This document shows, in pieces, positions 33,241 through 42,123 of a stretch of DNA of 54,512 bases. This stretch comes from Syntrophaceae bacterium UBA1411. GTDB lineage: Bacteria > Desulfobacterota > Syntrophia > Syntrophales > Smithellaceae. The stretch spans positions 1 through 54,512 of the forward strand of contig DBPV01000076.1 of assembly GCA_002304995.1 (NCBI GenBank). Reading direction: 5' to 3'. The position numbers and the translations under genes were made by a program. Positions within the stretch are counted from its first letter, which is position 1, and each line of letters begins with the position of its first letter. The notes beneath the pieces are model-generated. The model was not told the DNA's origin and did no database searches. It saw only the letters and a program-made list of their open reading frames with translations.

Positions 33241-34221
33241 CTACAGCCGGACGTCGATAAAGGATTTTTTGCGGATGCCGTCGATCCATTCATCGAATTT
33301 TTTCATCACCATTTCTTCCTCGATTTTGGCCTTGATTTCATTGCGCACCACGGCGAGCGGCTTAAGTCCCGCGCCGCGCTTGTCGACCACCGCGATGATG
33401 TGAAAGCCCAGCTCCGATTCGATGACGTCGCTGACCTTCCCCACGGGCAGGCTGAAAGCCGCTTTTTCCACTTCGGGCACAATGACGCCCCGCTCCACAA
33501 ATCCGATGTCGCCGCCCGAGGCCGCTTCCGGACCCTTGGAATACTGGGCCGCCAGCCGGTCGAACGGTTCGCCTCCGGCGATGCGTTCATACAACTGCCG
33601 GGCCTGCTGCCGGACGGCTTCCCGCGCCGCCGCGTCCAGCGTCGCCGGCGCCGTCAGCAGGATCTGCCGCAGATGCACGGCTTCCTTGCCTTCATAGTCC
33701 TGGCGGTGCCGGTTGTAGTATTCGCCGATGGCTTCGTCGGGAACCAGCACTTTGGACTGGACTTCCCGGCGCAAAAGCCGCATCCGCAGGATCTGGCCCT
33801 TGATTTCCTTTTTGACGGATTCGAGGGAACCGCCCTCCTCCGCCAGTTTGCGCAAATAGGTGTCCATGGTCAGGTTGTTTTTGGAGAGCGTGTTCTGAAG
33901 CACGGACATGATCTCTTCTTCCGTGACAGTGGCGAGCGGTCCGCCCGCTTTTTTCGCTTCCTGTTCGATGAGCATCTGATCGATCATGCGCTGCAGCAGG
34001 GCCGCCCTGTTCTGCTTCAGAACTTCCTCGGGATTGGGGCCCTTGTAGTTTTTCTCGATGTTCATGGCGTACGGTTCGAAAGCCCGGTTGAGCTCCGCAA
34101 GCGTGATCACCTCGTCGTTGACGACGGCGACGATGCGGTCCGTCACTTCGGCGTAAAGCGCTGCCGTCGCAAACACTATGATTAAAACGGCCGCCCAGCC
34201 GGCTTTGAAAACTTTTGCCAT
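33241..34221 (-). CDS. SurA-like periplasmic peptidyl-prolyl isomerase/chaperone
   Basis: The protein folds outer-membrane proteins in the periplasm. A signal peptide (about 1-24) ends ALYAEV. A SurA N-terminal chaperone domain (DRIVAVVNDEVITLAEL to about 165) follows, with a single parvulin (rotamase) domain at about 180-275: RQILLT, FDRLAAQYSKGPEAASGGDIGFV and FSLPVGKVSDVIESELGFHII. E. coli SurA has two parvulin domains; this one has one, common in this bacterial group. I chose ATG 34221, directly after GGAGGAAA; the longer open frame runs back into the neighbouring parvulin gene and is spurious. It is flanked by the second parvulin gene and uvrA on the same strand. Confidence 0.92.
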   Translation of the reverse strand: MAKVFKAGWAAVLIIVFATAALYAEVTDRIVAVVNDEVITLAELNRAFEPYAMNIEKNYKGPNPEEVLKQNRAALLQRMIDQMLIEQEAKKAGGPLATVTEEEIMSVLQNTLSKNNLTMDTYLRKLAEEGGSLESVKKEIKGQILRMRLLRREVQSKVLVPDEAIGEYYNRHRQDYEGKEAVHLRQILLTAPATLDAAAREAVRQQARQLYERIAGGEPFDRLAAQYSKGPEAASGGDIGFVERGVIVPEVEKAAFSLPVGKVSDVIESELGFHIIAVVDKRGAGLKPLAVVRNEIKAKIEEEMVMKKFDEWIDGIRKKSFIDVRL

Positions 34222-34241
34222 GTTTCCTCCCTGTTGCGAAT

Positions 34242-35225
34242 TCAGTTTCGTTTTTTTGTTTTCAGGACTCCCGGATCCTTGCGCACAAGCGCCTTGATCT
34301 TCAGATCGTTGAGCCAGACGTTGAAAGCCGCGTCTTCCTTGCGGGCGCGGATGTCGGCGATAAGATCCTTGCGGCATTCGGAAAAATCCCTGGTCCGGGC
34401 CGGCTGTTTTTCCAGCACCCGGACAATGTGGTAGCCGTAGTCGCTCCGAATAATCGGGCTGATCTTTCCGACCGGCAGCGTGAACAGCATCCGGTCGAGC
34501 GGGTCCGGCATGATCCGGCGCGCAACCCACCCCAGATCGCCGCCGCGCGCGGATTCCGGACCGATGGACATTTCGGCTGCTACTTTTTCGAAGGCGTCGC
34601 CTCCGGAGAGCCGGGTTTCGGCTTCCTTCGCCCGGGCCATGTCGCGGACGACGATCTGCCCCGCCCGGACGCGCGCCTCGGTTTTGCAGAATTCCGGATT
34701 TTCTTCGTAGGCGTCCAGAGCTTCATCTTCCGAAACGCGGATGACGGCGTTCACGTCCGTCGCCACGAGCTTGTCAAACAGCATTTCCTTGCGCAGCTCC
34801 TCGCGCCATTCCTCGTATGACACATTTTGCGCGGCGAGCAAATCAAAAAAATTTTCGCCGTAGTCCTTGCGCAGGTCAAGCAGTTTCCTTTCGAGGTCGG
34901 TGTTGCTGACCGACATGTTGAGCGCCCTGGCCCGCTGCAGGACGATTTTTTCCGTGATCATGGATTCGAGAATTTCCTCTTCGAGCAGTTCCCGTTTGCC
35001 GGGGGAATCCGGCAAGCCCTGCGGAAAAAAGGCTTTTTTCTGCACGGCCAGGCGCTTTTCAAATTCGTCGAGGTAGATATTTTCCCCGTTGACTGCGGCG
35101 ATCACCGTCCGGTTTGAAAACTCTTCCCGGTTGCAGGCGGCGCAAAGGCACACGACGCCCATGAAAACGAGGAACAGCAGAGGTTGGCGGCATGCGGTCA
35201 TAGTTTTAAATTTCAGCGGTTGCAT
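34242..35225 (-). CDS. Parvulin-type peptidyl-prolyl isomerase, likely lipoprotein
   Basis: The 327-residue protein has an N-terminal hydrophobic segment ending CLCAAC, a lipobox-like sequence whose last cysteine could be lipidated, although position -3 is an unusual Cys. A SurA_N-like domain (VIAAVNGENIYLDEFEKRL, then helices to about 175) and a parvulin domain (about 180-275; GGDLGWVARRI, FTLPVGKISPIIRSDYGYHIVRV) follow. I chose ATG 35225; a TTG at 35267 would overlap the end of mfd. It sits between mfd and the surA-like gene. The two neighbouring parvulins probably divide work, one anchored and one soluble; that is inference. Confidence 0.88.
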   Translation of the reverse strand: MQPLKFKTMTACRQPLLFLVFMGVVCLCAACNREEFSNRTVIAAVNGENIYLDEFEKRLAVQKKAFFPQGLPDSPGKRELLEEEILESMITEKIVLQRARALNMSVSNTDLERKLLDLRKDYGENFFDLLAAQNVSYEEWREELRKEMLFDKLVATDVNAVIRVSEDEALDAYEENPEFCKTEARVRAGQIVVRDMARAKEAETRLSGGDAFEKVAAEMSIGPESARGGDLGWVARRIMPDPLDRMLFTLPVGKISPIIRSDYGYHIVRVLEKQPARTRDFSECRKDLIADIRARKEDAAFNVWLNDLKIKALVRKDPGVLKTKKRN

Positions 35226-35256
35226 GATATTTCCGGACTGTATATCGTGATAATGG

Positions 35257-38200
35257 TTATTGGGCAAGCATCTTTAAAAGCTCTTCGGCCTGAGCCAGCG
35301 GGTCCGGCGCGCCGGGAGGCACGGGCCAAAACAGTTTGAAATCCGGTGTAAAGCGTAAGTCCTTGATTTTCTTCCGGCCGAGCGCAATGATGCGGGCCGG
35401 GTCCAGCGGCGAGGATTCCCGGAAGTAAAGGTAGAGAAATTTGCCGTCCGAGCCCATCTTCCTGGCCGCCAGCGGTTTGAGAGCGTTGCGCAGTCCGATG
35501 ACGCGCAGCAGATTTTGCGCCGCCTCGGGCAGAGGGCCGTAACAGTCGGCCAGTTCTTCGCCAAGGTCCTGAAGCTCGCCGGCCGTCTGGGCGAGCGATA
35601 TTCTCTTGTACAGAATCAGCCGCTGGTGGACATCCGCCACGTAATCCTCGGGGAGGTAGGCCGAAACGCCGAGCGAAATTTCCGGCTGCTCCTCTTCCGC
35701 CGGCGCGGGATGGCCCTGAATTTCGCGCACCGTCTTTTCCATCAATTCCGTATAAAGTTCGTATCCGACCGCGCTGATGTGCCCCGCCTGCGACAGGCCC
35801 AGCAGATTGCCGCCGCCGCGGATTTCCAGATCGTTGTAGGCGATGCGGAAGCCCGATCCCGGATCGGAAAATTCCTTGATGGCCTGGAGACGGCGCATGG
35901 CGTCGCGGGACAGAAGTGCGCCCCGGGGCAAAAGCAGGTAAGCCGAGGCTTCCGCGCTGCCGCGCCCCACGCGGCCGCGGATCTGATAGAGCTGCGCCAG
36001 GCCGAAGCGGTCGGCCCGGTTGATGAAAATCGTGTTGGCCGACGGAATATCGAGGCCGGAGCCGATGATGGTCGTGCAGACCAGCACGTCGTATTCGCGG
36101 CGGATAAATCCGGCCATGGTTTTCTCGATCTCGGCGGGTTTCATCTGCCCGTGCACCACGCCCACCCGGGCTTGGGGCGCCAGCCGCTGCACCAGACGCG
36201 CGATGGAATAAATGGAGCGCACCCGGTCGTGAACGAAAAAGACCTGCCCGCCCCGGTGGAGCTCCGCTTCCAGGGCCGCCTGAATCGTGTCTTCGTCGAA
36301 CTCCAGAACGTAGGTTTTAATCGGCCGGCGGTCCTGGGGCGGCGTGTTGATAATGGACAGGTCGCGGATGCCGACCAGCGACAGGTGCAGCGTGCGCGGA
36401 ATCGGCGTGGCCGACAGCGTCAGCACGTCGACCAGCGTCCGCAGTTTTTTCAGCTTTTCCTTGTGCGCCACGCCGAAGCGCTGCTCTTCATCGATGATCA
36501 CCAAACCCAGGTTTTTGAACTCCACGTCTTTGGACAAGAGCCGGTGTGTGCCGACGACGATATCGACCCGGCCCAGACGCAGATCCTCAAGCGTTTTCCT
36601 GATGTCGGCCGCGTTTTTGAAGCGGTTGAGCGCCTCCACGCGAATGGGAAAGTCGGCCAGCCGCCGGGAAAAAGTCGCAAAGTGCTGCTCGGCGAGAATC
36701 GTCGTGGGCGCCAGGAGCGCCGCCTGCCGGCCGTCCATGACCGTACGGAAGGCGGCCCGAAGCGCGACTTCGGTCTTGCCGAATCCCGCGTCGCCGCAGA
36801 CGAGGCGGTCCATGGGCTTGGCGTTGTCCATGTCGGCGTGGATGTCTTCGATGGCGCGGGCCTGGTCGGGGGTTTCCTCATATTCGAAAGTGGCGCAGAA
36901 TTCCTCGTAGAGGCGATCCGGCGGAGCGAAGGCTTTGCGCTCCAGCGCCTCCCGCGCGGCGTAAATGGCCACCAGTTCCTCGGCCACGTCGCGGACGGAT
37001 TTCCTGACGCGCTCCTTGACTGCGTCCCAGGACGTCCCGCCCATCTTGTCGATCTTCGGCGGATGGCCGTCCGGTCCCAGATAGCGCTGGATCCTGTCCA
37101 GGGCGTTGACCGGCAGGTAGAGCTTGTCTCCCTCCGCATATTCGATGACCATGAAGTCGTTTTCAATTCTGCCCACGGAAATTTTCTTCAGGCCGCGGTA
37201 CCGGCCGATGCCGAAATCCCGGTGCACGACGAAGTCCCCCTCCGCCAGATCGCCGAAGGATTTGAGAAAGTAGCCTTCGCGCTGCGGACGGGGGCGGCGG
37301 CGGACCGTTTTCCGGCCGAAGAGCTCTTCCTCGCTTAAGAAAACCAGCCCCAGGGCCTCCAGGCTGAAGCCGCCGGAGATTTTTCCTTCCCGCAGGAAAA
37401 GACCGGCGCCGCCGCTTTCGTCGCGCACGACGGATAAAAGCGGCGCATCGGCGGACAGAAGCCGCACGGGCAGAGTGTAGCCTTCCAGCAGATGCTTCAT
37501 CCGGACCGTGTCTTCCGGCGTGGGGGAAAGGAAAAAGACGGTTTGCCCCGCCGCCAGGCGGGCCCGAATTTTTTCGGCCGTCCGCCCGAGCAGCGCTTCC
37601 TCGCGCACTTCACCGGCCGGCGTGTCACCGCCCGTTGTTTCCGCCGGCGCGGAAATCGTCACAAAAGGAACTGTGCTTGCGGCGTCGTCGAGCGCCAGTC
37701 CGATCAGGCGGATGTGCTGAAAGCCGGACAGGCGTGCGGCAAGCGCTTCGCGGGGCAGGTAAAGCGTCGCGCTTTCCAGGTAAAACCGGCCGGCGGCCCT
37801 GGCTTTGTACAGGAGCTTATCGATGGTCGCGGCGGCGGTTTGGGCGGCCTGGTCGATGGCCAGCGGATCGCTGAGGCAAAAAAGCGTATCGGACGGCAGG
37901 TAGTCGAAAACGCCGGAAAGTATTTCCGCCCCGGCCGGGTCGTCCGCGTCCTCATAAAACAGGGGCAGAAAAATCGGATTGACGGAGGTGGCGGACTCGC
38001 GCCGCAGTGTTTCCACCAGCCGGTTGCGCAGATCGCGCGGCAGGTCGAGGTCGTCGGCCCGCCGGCGGACGTTGCGCACGGCCCGGGTTTGCCGGACCTC
38101 GTCCACCAGAATTTCGCCGGCCGGTCCGAGGACAAAGGCTTCCACCGCCGGGCCGGAGCGCTGGGTGGCGGTATCGAAGCGGCGGATCGATTCGATTTCG

Positions 38201-38802
38201 TCGCCCGCCATTTCCAGGCGCAGCGGCGTTTTTTCGGTCGGAGGGAAGATGTCCAGAATATTGCCGCGCAGGCTGAATTCCCCCGGCTCTTCCACCAGCG
38301 CCACCCGCGAATAACCGCCCGCCGCCAGGCGCGCGGGAAATTCCTGCAGGAGCAACGGATCGCCCGCGGCCAGGATTTTCAGATAGCGCTGAAATTCGGC
38401 AAGCGGCATGACTTTCTGCATGAGCGCCGTAAAGCAGGTGACGAAAATCCGGCGGTCCTCCACCTGGAGGCGGGTCAGGGCGCCAAGCCTCGCCAGCTCC
38501 TCATCGCGCTGCAGGGCAAACATGTCGATGGACAGGAAGTCCAGCGGCGGATAGTGCAAAACCGCGTCCGGCCCGAGAAAAAGGCCGAGGTCGCGGGCGA
38601 AAAGCTCCGCTTCCCGCGGCGTGGGGCAAATCACCGCGAGCGGACGGTCCAGCCGTTCAAAGAGCAGCGCCGTTGCGAGCGGTCGGGCGGCGGGGGCCAT
38701 CCCCCGGACGTCGATGGCCGGCGCCCCGCCGCCGATTCGTTCGTAAAGCTCCCGCAGCGGCGGCGCGTCCGGAAGTAATTTTTTATCGATGATTTTTCTC
38801 AA
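35257..38802 (-). CDS. mfd: Transcription-repair coupling factor
   Basis: Mfd removes stalled RNA polymerase and recruits UvrA to the lesion. The 1181-residue protein is complete. It has the N-terminal UvrB-homology region (about 20-350), the RNA-polymerase-interacting domain GDFVVHRDFGIGRYRGLK (about 495-560), a RecG-like helicase core with Walker A GDAGFGKTEVALRAAF and DEEQRFG, then LSATPIPRTL, RVGRGSAEASAYL and the C-terminal TRCF domain. The start codon appears to be TTG at 38802, preceded by GGGA at about eight bases, with no early ATG in frame. It lies 31 bases after nadA and 31 bases before the parvulin gene. uvrA is three genes downstream. Confidence 0.97.
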   Translation of the reverse strand: MRKIIDKKLLPDAPPLRELYERIGGGAPAIDVRGMAPAARPLATALLFERLDRPLAVICPTPREAELFARDLGLFLGPDAVLHYPPLDFLSIDMFALQRDEELARLGALTRLQVEDRRIFVTCFTALMQKVMPLAEFQRYLKILAAGDPLLLQEFPARLAAGGYSRVALVEEPGEFSLRGNILDIFPPTEKTPLRLEMAGDEIESIRRFDTATQRSGPAVEAFVLGPAGEILVDEVRQTRAVRNVRRRADDLDLPRDLRNRLVETLRRESATSVNPIFLPLFYEDADDPAGAEILSGVFDYLPSDTLFCLSDPLAIDQAAQTAAATIDKLLYKARAAGRFYLESATLYLPREALAARLSGFQHIRLIGLALDDAASTVPFVTISAPAETTGGDTPAGEVREEALLGRTAEKIRARLAAGQTVFFLSPTPEDTVRMKHLLEGYTLPVRLLSADAPLLSVVRDESGGAGLFLREGKISGGFSLEALGLVFLSEEELFGRKTVRRRPRPQREGYFLKSFGDLAEGDFVVHRDFGIGRYRGLKKISVGRIENDFMVIEYAEGDKLYLPVNALDRIQRYLGPDGHPPKIDKMGGTSWDAVKERVRKSVRDVAEELVAIYAAREALERKAFAPPDRLYEEFCATFEYEETPDQARAIEDIHADMDNAKPMDRLVCGDAGFGKTEVALRAAFRTVMDGRQAALLAPTTILAEQHFATFSRRLADFPIRVEALNRFKNAADIRKTLEDLRLGRVDIVVGTHRLLSKDVEFKNLGLVIIDEEQRFGVAHKEKLKKLRTLVDVLTLSATPIPRTLHLSLVGIRDLSIINTPPQDRRPIKTYVLEFDEDTIQAALEAELHRGGQVFFVHDRVRSIYSIARLVQRLAPQARVGVVHGQMKPAEIEKTMAGFIRREYDVLVCTTIIGSGLDIPSANTIFINRADRFGLAQLYQIRGRVGRGSAEASAYLLLPRGALLSRDAMRRLQAIKEFSDPGSGFRIAYNDLEIRGGGNLLGLSQAGHISAVGYELYTELMEKTVREIQGHPAPAEEEQPEISLGVSAYLPEDYVADVHQRLILYKRISLAQTAGELQDLGEELADCYGPLPEAAQNLLRVIGLRNALKPLAARKMGSDGKFLYLYFRESSPLDPARIIALGRKKIKDLRFTPDFKLFWPVPPGAPDPLAQAEELLKMLAQ

Positions 38803-38833
38803 GAAGTTTTTCCCAAGGGGGCATCCGGCGAGG

Positions 38834-39739
38834 TTATGACGAGGCCAGCATCCTGTCCAGCGTCTTGCGGGCGGCCTCGCTCACCTCGGGCGGCACGGTG
38901 ATCACCGGCTGCAGGGTCAAAAGCGATTGTTCGATGTCGTCCAGCGTGATTTTCTTCATATCGGCGCACAGCAGCCCCGGCGAGGCGAGAATAAAGGTCT
39001 TGCCGGGATTTTGTTTTTTTAGCTGTGTGAAAATGCCTTCCTCCGTTCCGATAATGATCTTTTCCGCTGCGTTTTCCCGGGCAAACTGAAGGATCGCCGA
39101 CGTGGAGCCGATGAAATCGGCGAGCGCCAGAACGTCGGGGCGGCATTCCGGATGGGCGACAAACGGCGCCCCGGGATGCTCGCGTTTGCGCGCCAGGACG
39201 TCTTCTCCGGTGAGCGCCTGGTGGATCGGGCAGCAGCCTTCCCAGGCAATGACCTCTCTGCCCGTCGCCGATGCGACATGGCGCGCCAGGTTGCCGTCGG
39301 GTAAAAGGACGATCTTCCGGGAAGAAGGCACTGACCGGATGATGTTGATCGCATTGGACGACGTGCAGCAGACGTCGCTTTCGGCTTTCACTTCCGCGGT
39401 GGAGTTGATGTAGGTGACAAAAAGGGCATCCGGTTCCCGCTGCCGCATGTTCCGGACAGACTCCGCCGTGGCCATGTCGGCCAGCGGGCAGCCCGCGTCC
39501 GCGCGGGGCAGGAGAACGGTTTTTTGCGGTGAGAGCATGGCTGCGCTTTGCGCCATGAAGTGCACGCCGGCGAAAACGATGACCGCCGCGTCGGTGCGCG
39601 CCGCCGCCTGCGCCAGAGCCAGCGAATCGCCCAGCACATCGGCGATTTCTTGAATTTCCGGCCGGACGTAGTAGTGGGCCAGCAAAATGGCGTTCTTCCG
39701 GGCCAGAAGCGCGCGAATTTTTTCCTGTTGGGGCGTCAT
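38834..39739 (-). CDS. nadA: Quinolinate synthase
   Basis: NadA condenses iminoaspartate with dihydroxyacetone phosphate to quinolinate in NAD synthesis, using an oxygen-sensitive 4Fe-4S cluster. The 301-residue protein is of the short archaeal/anaerobe type. The three cluster cysteines are in AGCPLADM (residue 84), EGCCPIH (169 or 170) and GLLCADMKK (258). Other conserved parts are AHYYVRPEIQEIAD, YINSTAEVKAESDVCCTSSNA and LPDGNLARHVA. I chose ATG 39739 because AAGGA lies seven bases upstream; a GTG two codons earlier abuts that site. It starts the minus-strand unit leading into mfd. nadB and nadC are not in the window. Confidence 0.95.
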   Translation of the reverse strand: MTPQQEKIRALLARKNAILLAHYYVRPEIQEIADVLGDSLALAQAAARTDAAVIVFAGVHFMAQSAAMLSPQKTVLLPRADAGCPLADMATAESVRNMRQREPDALFVTYINSTAEVKAESDVCCTSSNAINIIRSVPSSRKIVLLPDGNLARHVASATGREVIAWEGCCPIHQALTGEDVLARKREHPGAPFVAHPECRPDVLALADFIGSTSAILQFARENAAEKIIIGTEEGIFTQLKKQNPGKTFILASPGLLCADMKKITLDDIEQSLLTLQPVITVPPEVSEAARKTLDRMLASS

Positions 39740-39793
39740 AAACACATCCTTTATCTTTCTTTCTTTTTCCTAGCGCAAATGCCCGGAGACTTC

Positions 39794-39826
39794 AAGGGGA
39801 ACCTTGCACCTTGTACCTTGCCCCTT
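39794..39826. repeat. Tandem ACCTTG(C/T) heptamers flanked by an inverted repeat
   Basis: Three heptamers, ACCTTGC, ACCTTGT and ACCTTGC (39801-39821), stand in tandem between the arms AAGGGG (39794-39799) and CCCCTT (39821-39826). The element lies in the 138-base gap between divergent nadA and moeA. It looks like a short REP-like or simple repeat; the arms are also placed like a terminator or protein-binding site. No second copy was noticed in the window. Confidence 0.55.
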
Positions 39827-39877
39827 TCTTCCGTCTTTGATAAGGTAGGCCCAGTTTGAAAGAATGGAGAAAACAAC

Positions 39878-41095
39878 ATGATATCAGTAGAAGAAGCTTT
39901 TTCGACCATCCTCGGCTCCTGCCGGACGCTGGGGCTGGAGAAAGTCGATATTCTGGAAGCCTGCGGCCGCGTCATCGGCGAAGATGTGTTCGCGCCGCGC
40001 GATATTCCCTTTGCCGCCAATTCCGCCATGGACGGCTACGCCGTCCGGTCGGCAGACATCCAGGGCGCCCATGCGCTCGGGCCGGTGGAGCTCCGGGTGA
40101 TTGAAACCGTCGCCGCAGGAAGTCTGCCCCAAAAAACCGTCAAGGCCGGCCAGGCCGTGCGGATCATGACGGGCGCCGTGCTGCCCCGCGGGGCGGACGC
40201 GGTGGTCCGCCGCGAGGACACGGAAGAAAAGGGCCGCACCGTGCTGATCAAAGTCGCCGCGCCCGGGGGGCTGGATATCCGCTTCCCCGGCGAAGACGTG
40301 CGCCAAGGCGAGCGGGTTATCGCGGCGGGAGAGGCGCTGCGCCCCGGCCACATCGGCATGCTGGCCGCGCTGGGCCGGGCGTTTGTGCCGGTTTACGGCC
40401 GGCCGCGGGTGGCGATTCTGTCCACCGGCGACGAACTGGTGGACATCGAAACGGAGCCGACGCCGGGAAAAATCGTTAACTCCAACAGTTATTCGCTGGC
40501 CGCGCAGGTGTCGGCCTGCGGCGGCGTGCCGCAGATGTCGGCGATCGTCCGGGACAAGAAGGAAGAGCTGGTGGGCGCTTTTACGACCGCGCGCCGCGCC
40601 GACGTTATTTTGTCGTCCGGCGGCGTCTCGATGGGCGATTACGATTTCGTGAAAGATGTGATGGGCGATATCGGCAACGCCATGCATTTCTGGCAGGTGG
40701 CGATGCGTCCGGGCAAGCCGCTGGCCTTCGGGTCGATCGACGGCACACCGCTGTTCGGTCTGCCCGGCAATCCCGTTTCCGTGATGGTGTCGTTTGAGCA
40801 GTTCGTCCGTCCCTACCTTTTAAAGATGCAGGGGTATACCCGCATCCTGCGCCCGGCGCTCACGGCGGTATCCGCCCAGGAGATCAAAAAGGGCAAGGGC
40901 GTGAAGAACTTTCTGCGCGCCGTGGTGGAGAAGGAGGAGGGCCGCTACGTCGCGCGCCTGACCGGCGAGCAGGGATCCGGCATTCTCAAATCCATGGTGA
41001 CGGCGAACGCCTTCATCGTTCTTGCGGAAGACGTCACGCGCGTGACAAAAGGCGCTGACGTCACCGTGCAGATTCTGGATCCGACAAGCCTTTAA
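39878..41095 (+). CDS. moeA: Molybdopterin molybdenumtransferase MoeA
   Basis: MoeA inserts molybdate into adenylated molybdopterin to make the active molybdenum cofactor. The 405-residue protein is complete. Key parts are PFAANSAMDGYAVR (about 46-59), the RIMTGAVLPRGADAVV segment, LSTGDELVD (about 185), the SSGGVSMGDYDFVKDVM segment, MRPGKPLAFG and GLPGNPVSVMV, and a C-terminal beta domain (about 330-405). The ATG follows TGGAG. It is divergent from nadA. Together with moaC at 20 kb, this shows the organism makes molybdenum or tungsten cofactor; anaerobes of this type use it in formate and aldehyde oxidoreductases, but none is in the window. Confidence 0.95.
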   Translation: MISVEEAFSTILGSCRTLGLEKVDILEACGRVIGEDVFAPRDIPFAANSAMDGYAVRSADIQGAHALGPVELRVIETVAAGSLPQKTVKAGQAVRIMTGAVLPRGADAVVRREDTEEKGRTVLIKVAAPGGLDIRFPGEDVRQGERVIAAGEALRPGHIGMLAALGRAFVPVYGRPRVAILSTGDELVDIETEPTPGKIVNSNSYSLAAQVSACGGVPQMSAIVRDKKEELVGAFTTARRADVILSSGGVSMGDYDFVKDVMGDIGNAMHFWQVAMRPGKPLAFGSIDGTPLFGLPGNPVSVMVSFEQFVRPYLLKMQGYTRILRPALTAVSAQEIKKGKGVKNFLRAVVEKEEGRYVARLTGEQGSGILKSMVTANAFIVLAEDVTRVTKGADVTVQILDPTSL

Positions 41096-41237
41096 GGTGG
41101 TCCTTCGGCAGCGGCAAAGCGCTTTTTTCCCGCGACGGAGCCGCCGCCTCTATCAGGCTGGCCTCTTGGGCGTTGCTCCGATCCGGATTTGATGTTATGG
41201 GAGGTCCAATAAAAAATTTTGTTGTGAAAGGATAGGT

Positions 41238-41972
41238 ATGCGTAAATTAATCGTATCGATGGCCGTATTGCTTTTGGCCCTGCCCGCCCTGGCGGCCCCG
41301 CCCCAGACGGACCATCAGAAAACTCTGTACGCCATGGGAGTCCTTCTGGCCAGGCAGCTCGCAGTCTTTGAACTTTCCGCCGAGGAGTATGAGTTCGTCA
41401 GGGAAGGCATCGCGGATACGGCCGCCGGCAAAAAGCTGGCGGCGGAGCCGGAAGCCTTCGGAACGAATATCAACGCCCTGGCTCAGGAGCGGATGAAGAT
41501 CGCCGCCCAGAAGCAGAGGGAACTGTCCAAGCCTTACCTGGAAAAGGCGGCGGCCGAAAAAGGAGCCCAAAAGACCGCGAGCGGACTCATCTATCAGGAA
41601 ATGCGCCCGGGAACGGGCGCCTCGCCCAAAGTGTCGGATACGGTCAAGGTGCACTACGTGGGGACGCTGATCGACGGCAAGGAATTTGACAGTTCCGTCC
41701 GGCGCGGCGAACCGGTCGAATTTCCCCTGGGGCAGGTCATTCCCTGCTGGGTGGAAGGCGTCGGCATGATGAAGGTCGGCGGCAAGGCCAAACTCGTCTG
41801 CCCCGCGGAGCTGGCTTACGGCGATCAGGGCAGCCCGCCCGTGATTCCCGGCGGCGCAACTCTGGTGTTTGAAGTGGAGCTGCTGGAGATCAAGGCGCCG
41901 CCGGCGCCCGCTCCCCAGGTTGTCCCCGCGCCCAAAAAGCCGGCGTCGACCAAGAAAAGTCCGAAGAAATAA
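41238..41972 (+). CDS. FKBP-type peptidyl-prolyl isomerase, periplasmic
   Basis: The 244-residue protein has a signal peptide (about 1-19, LLLALPALA-A) and an N-terminal helical domain of the FKBP_N/Mip type (about 22-115). An FKBP domain (about 118-215) follows: TVKVHYVGTLIDGKEFDSSV, then CWVEGVGMMKVGG and IPGGATLVFEVELLEI. The canonical GW in the active site is CW, a variant common in this bacterial group. A lysine/proline-rich tail ends the protein. The ATG follows AAAGGATAG. The next gene is a paralogue with the same layout, so the two arose by tandem duplication. A strong terminator lies between them. Confidence 0.93.
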   Translation: MRKLIVSMAVLLLALPALAAPPQTDHQKTLYAMGVLLARQLAVFELSAEEYEFVREGIADTAAGKKLAAEPEAFGTNINALAQERMKIAAQKQRELSKPYLEKAAAEKGAQKTASGLIYQEMRPGTGASPKVSDTVKVHYVGTLIDGKEFDSSVRRGEPVEFPLGQVIPCWVEGVGMMKVGGKAKLVCPAELAYGDQGSPPVIPGGATLVFEVELLEIKAPPAPAPQVVPAPKKPASTKKSPKK

Positions 41973-41996
41973 GCCGCCGGGCATTTTGCGGCTAAG

Positions 41997-42032
41997 AAAA
42001 AAAGGGGCGGCCGTCAACCGCCCCTTTTTTTT
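41997..42032 (+). terminator. Strong intrinsic terminator between the two FKBP genes
   Basis: GGGGCGG (42004-42010) pairs with CCGCCCC (42018-42024) around a seven-base loop. Seven A residues precede the stem and eight T residues follow, so it can act in both directions. The position 24 bases after the first FKBP stop fits termination of that gene, so the second FKBP probably has its own promoter. Confidence 0.88.
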
Positions 42033-42123
42033 GAGGCGGCGGAGTTCCGCCCAAGAATTGTTTGAATCTGGCCGGATATTCGTGTAAAGAGGGCTCACAA
42101 CTATTTCCCAGGAAAGGATGGTT

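Noticed and set aside
33241..34530. Longer N-terminus for the surA-like protein, starting at 34530
   Set aside because: The extension is an out-of-frame copy of the neighbouring parvulin gene. ATG 34221 has GGAGGAAA and a signal peptide directly after it.
35515..37338. A 607-codon open frame on the plus strand opposite mfd
   Set aside because: High-GC antisense shadow. Its product has no family motifs, while the minus frame encodes complete Mfd.
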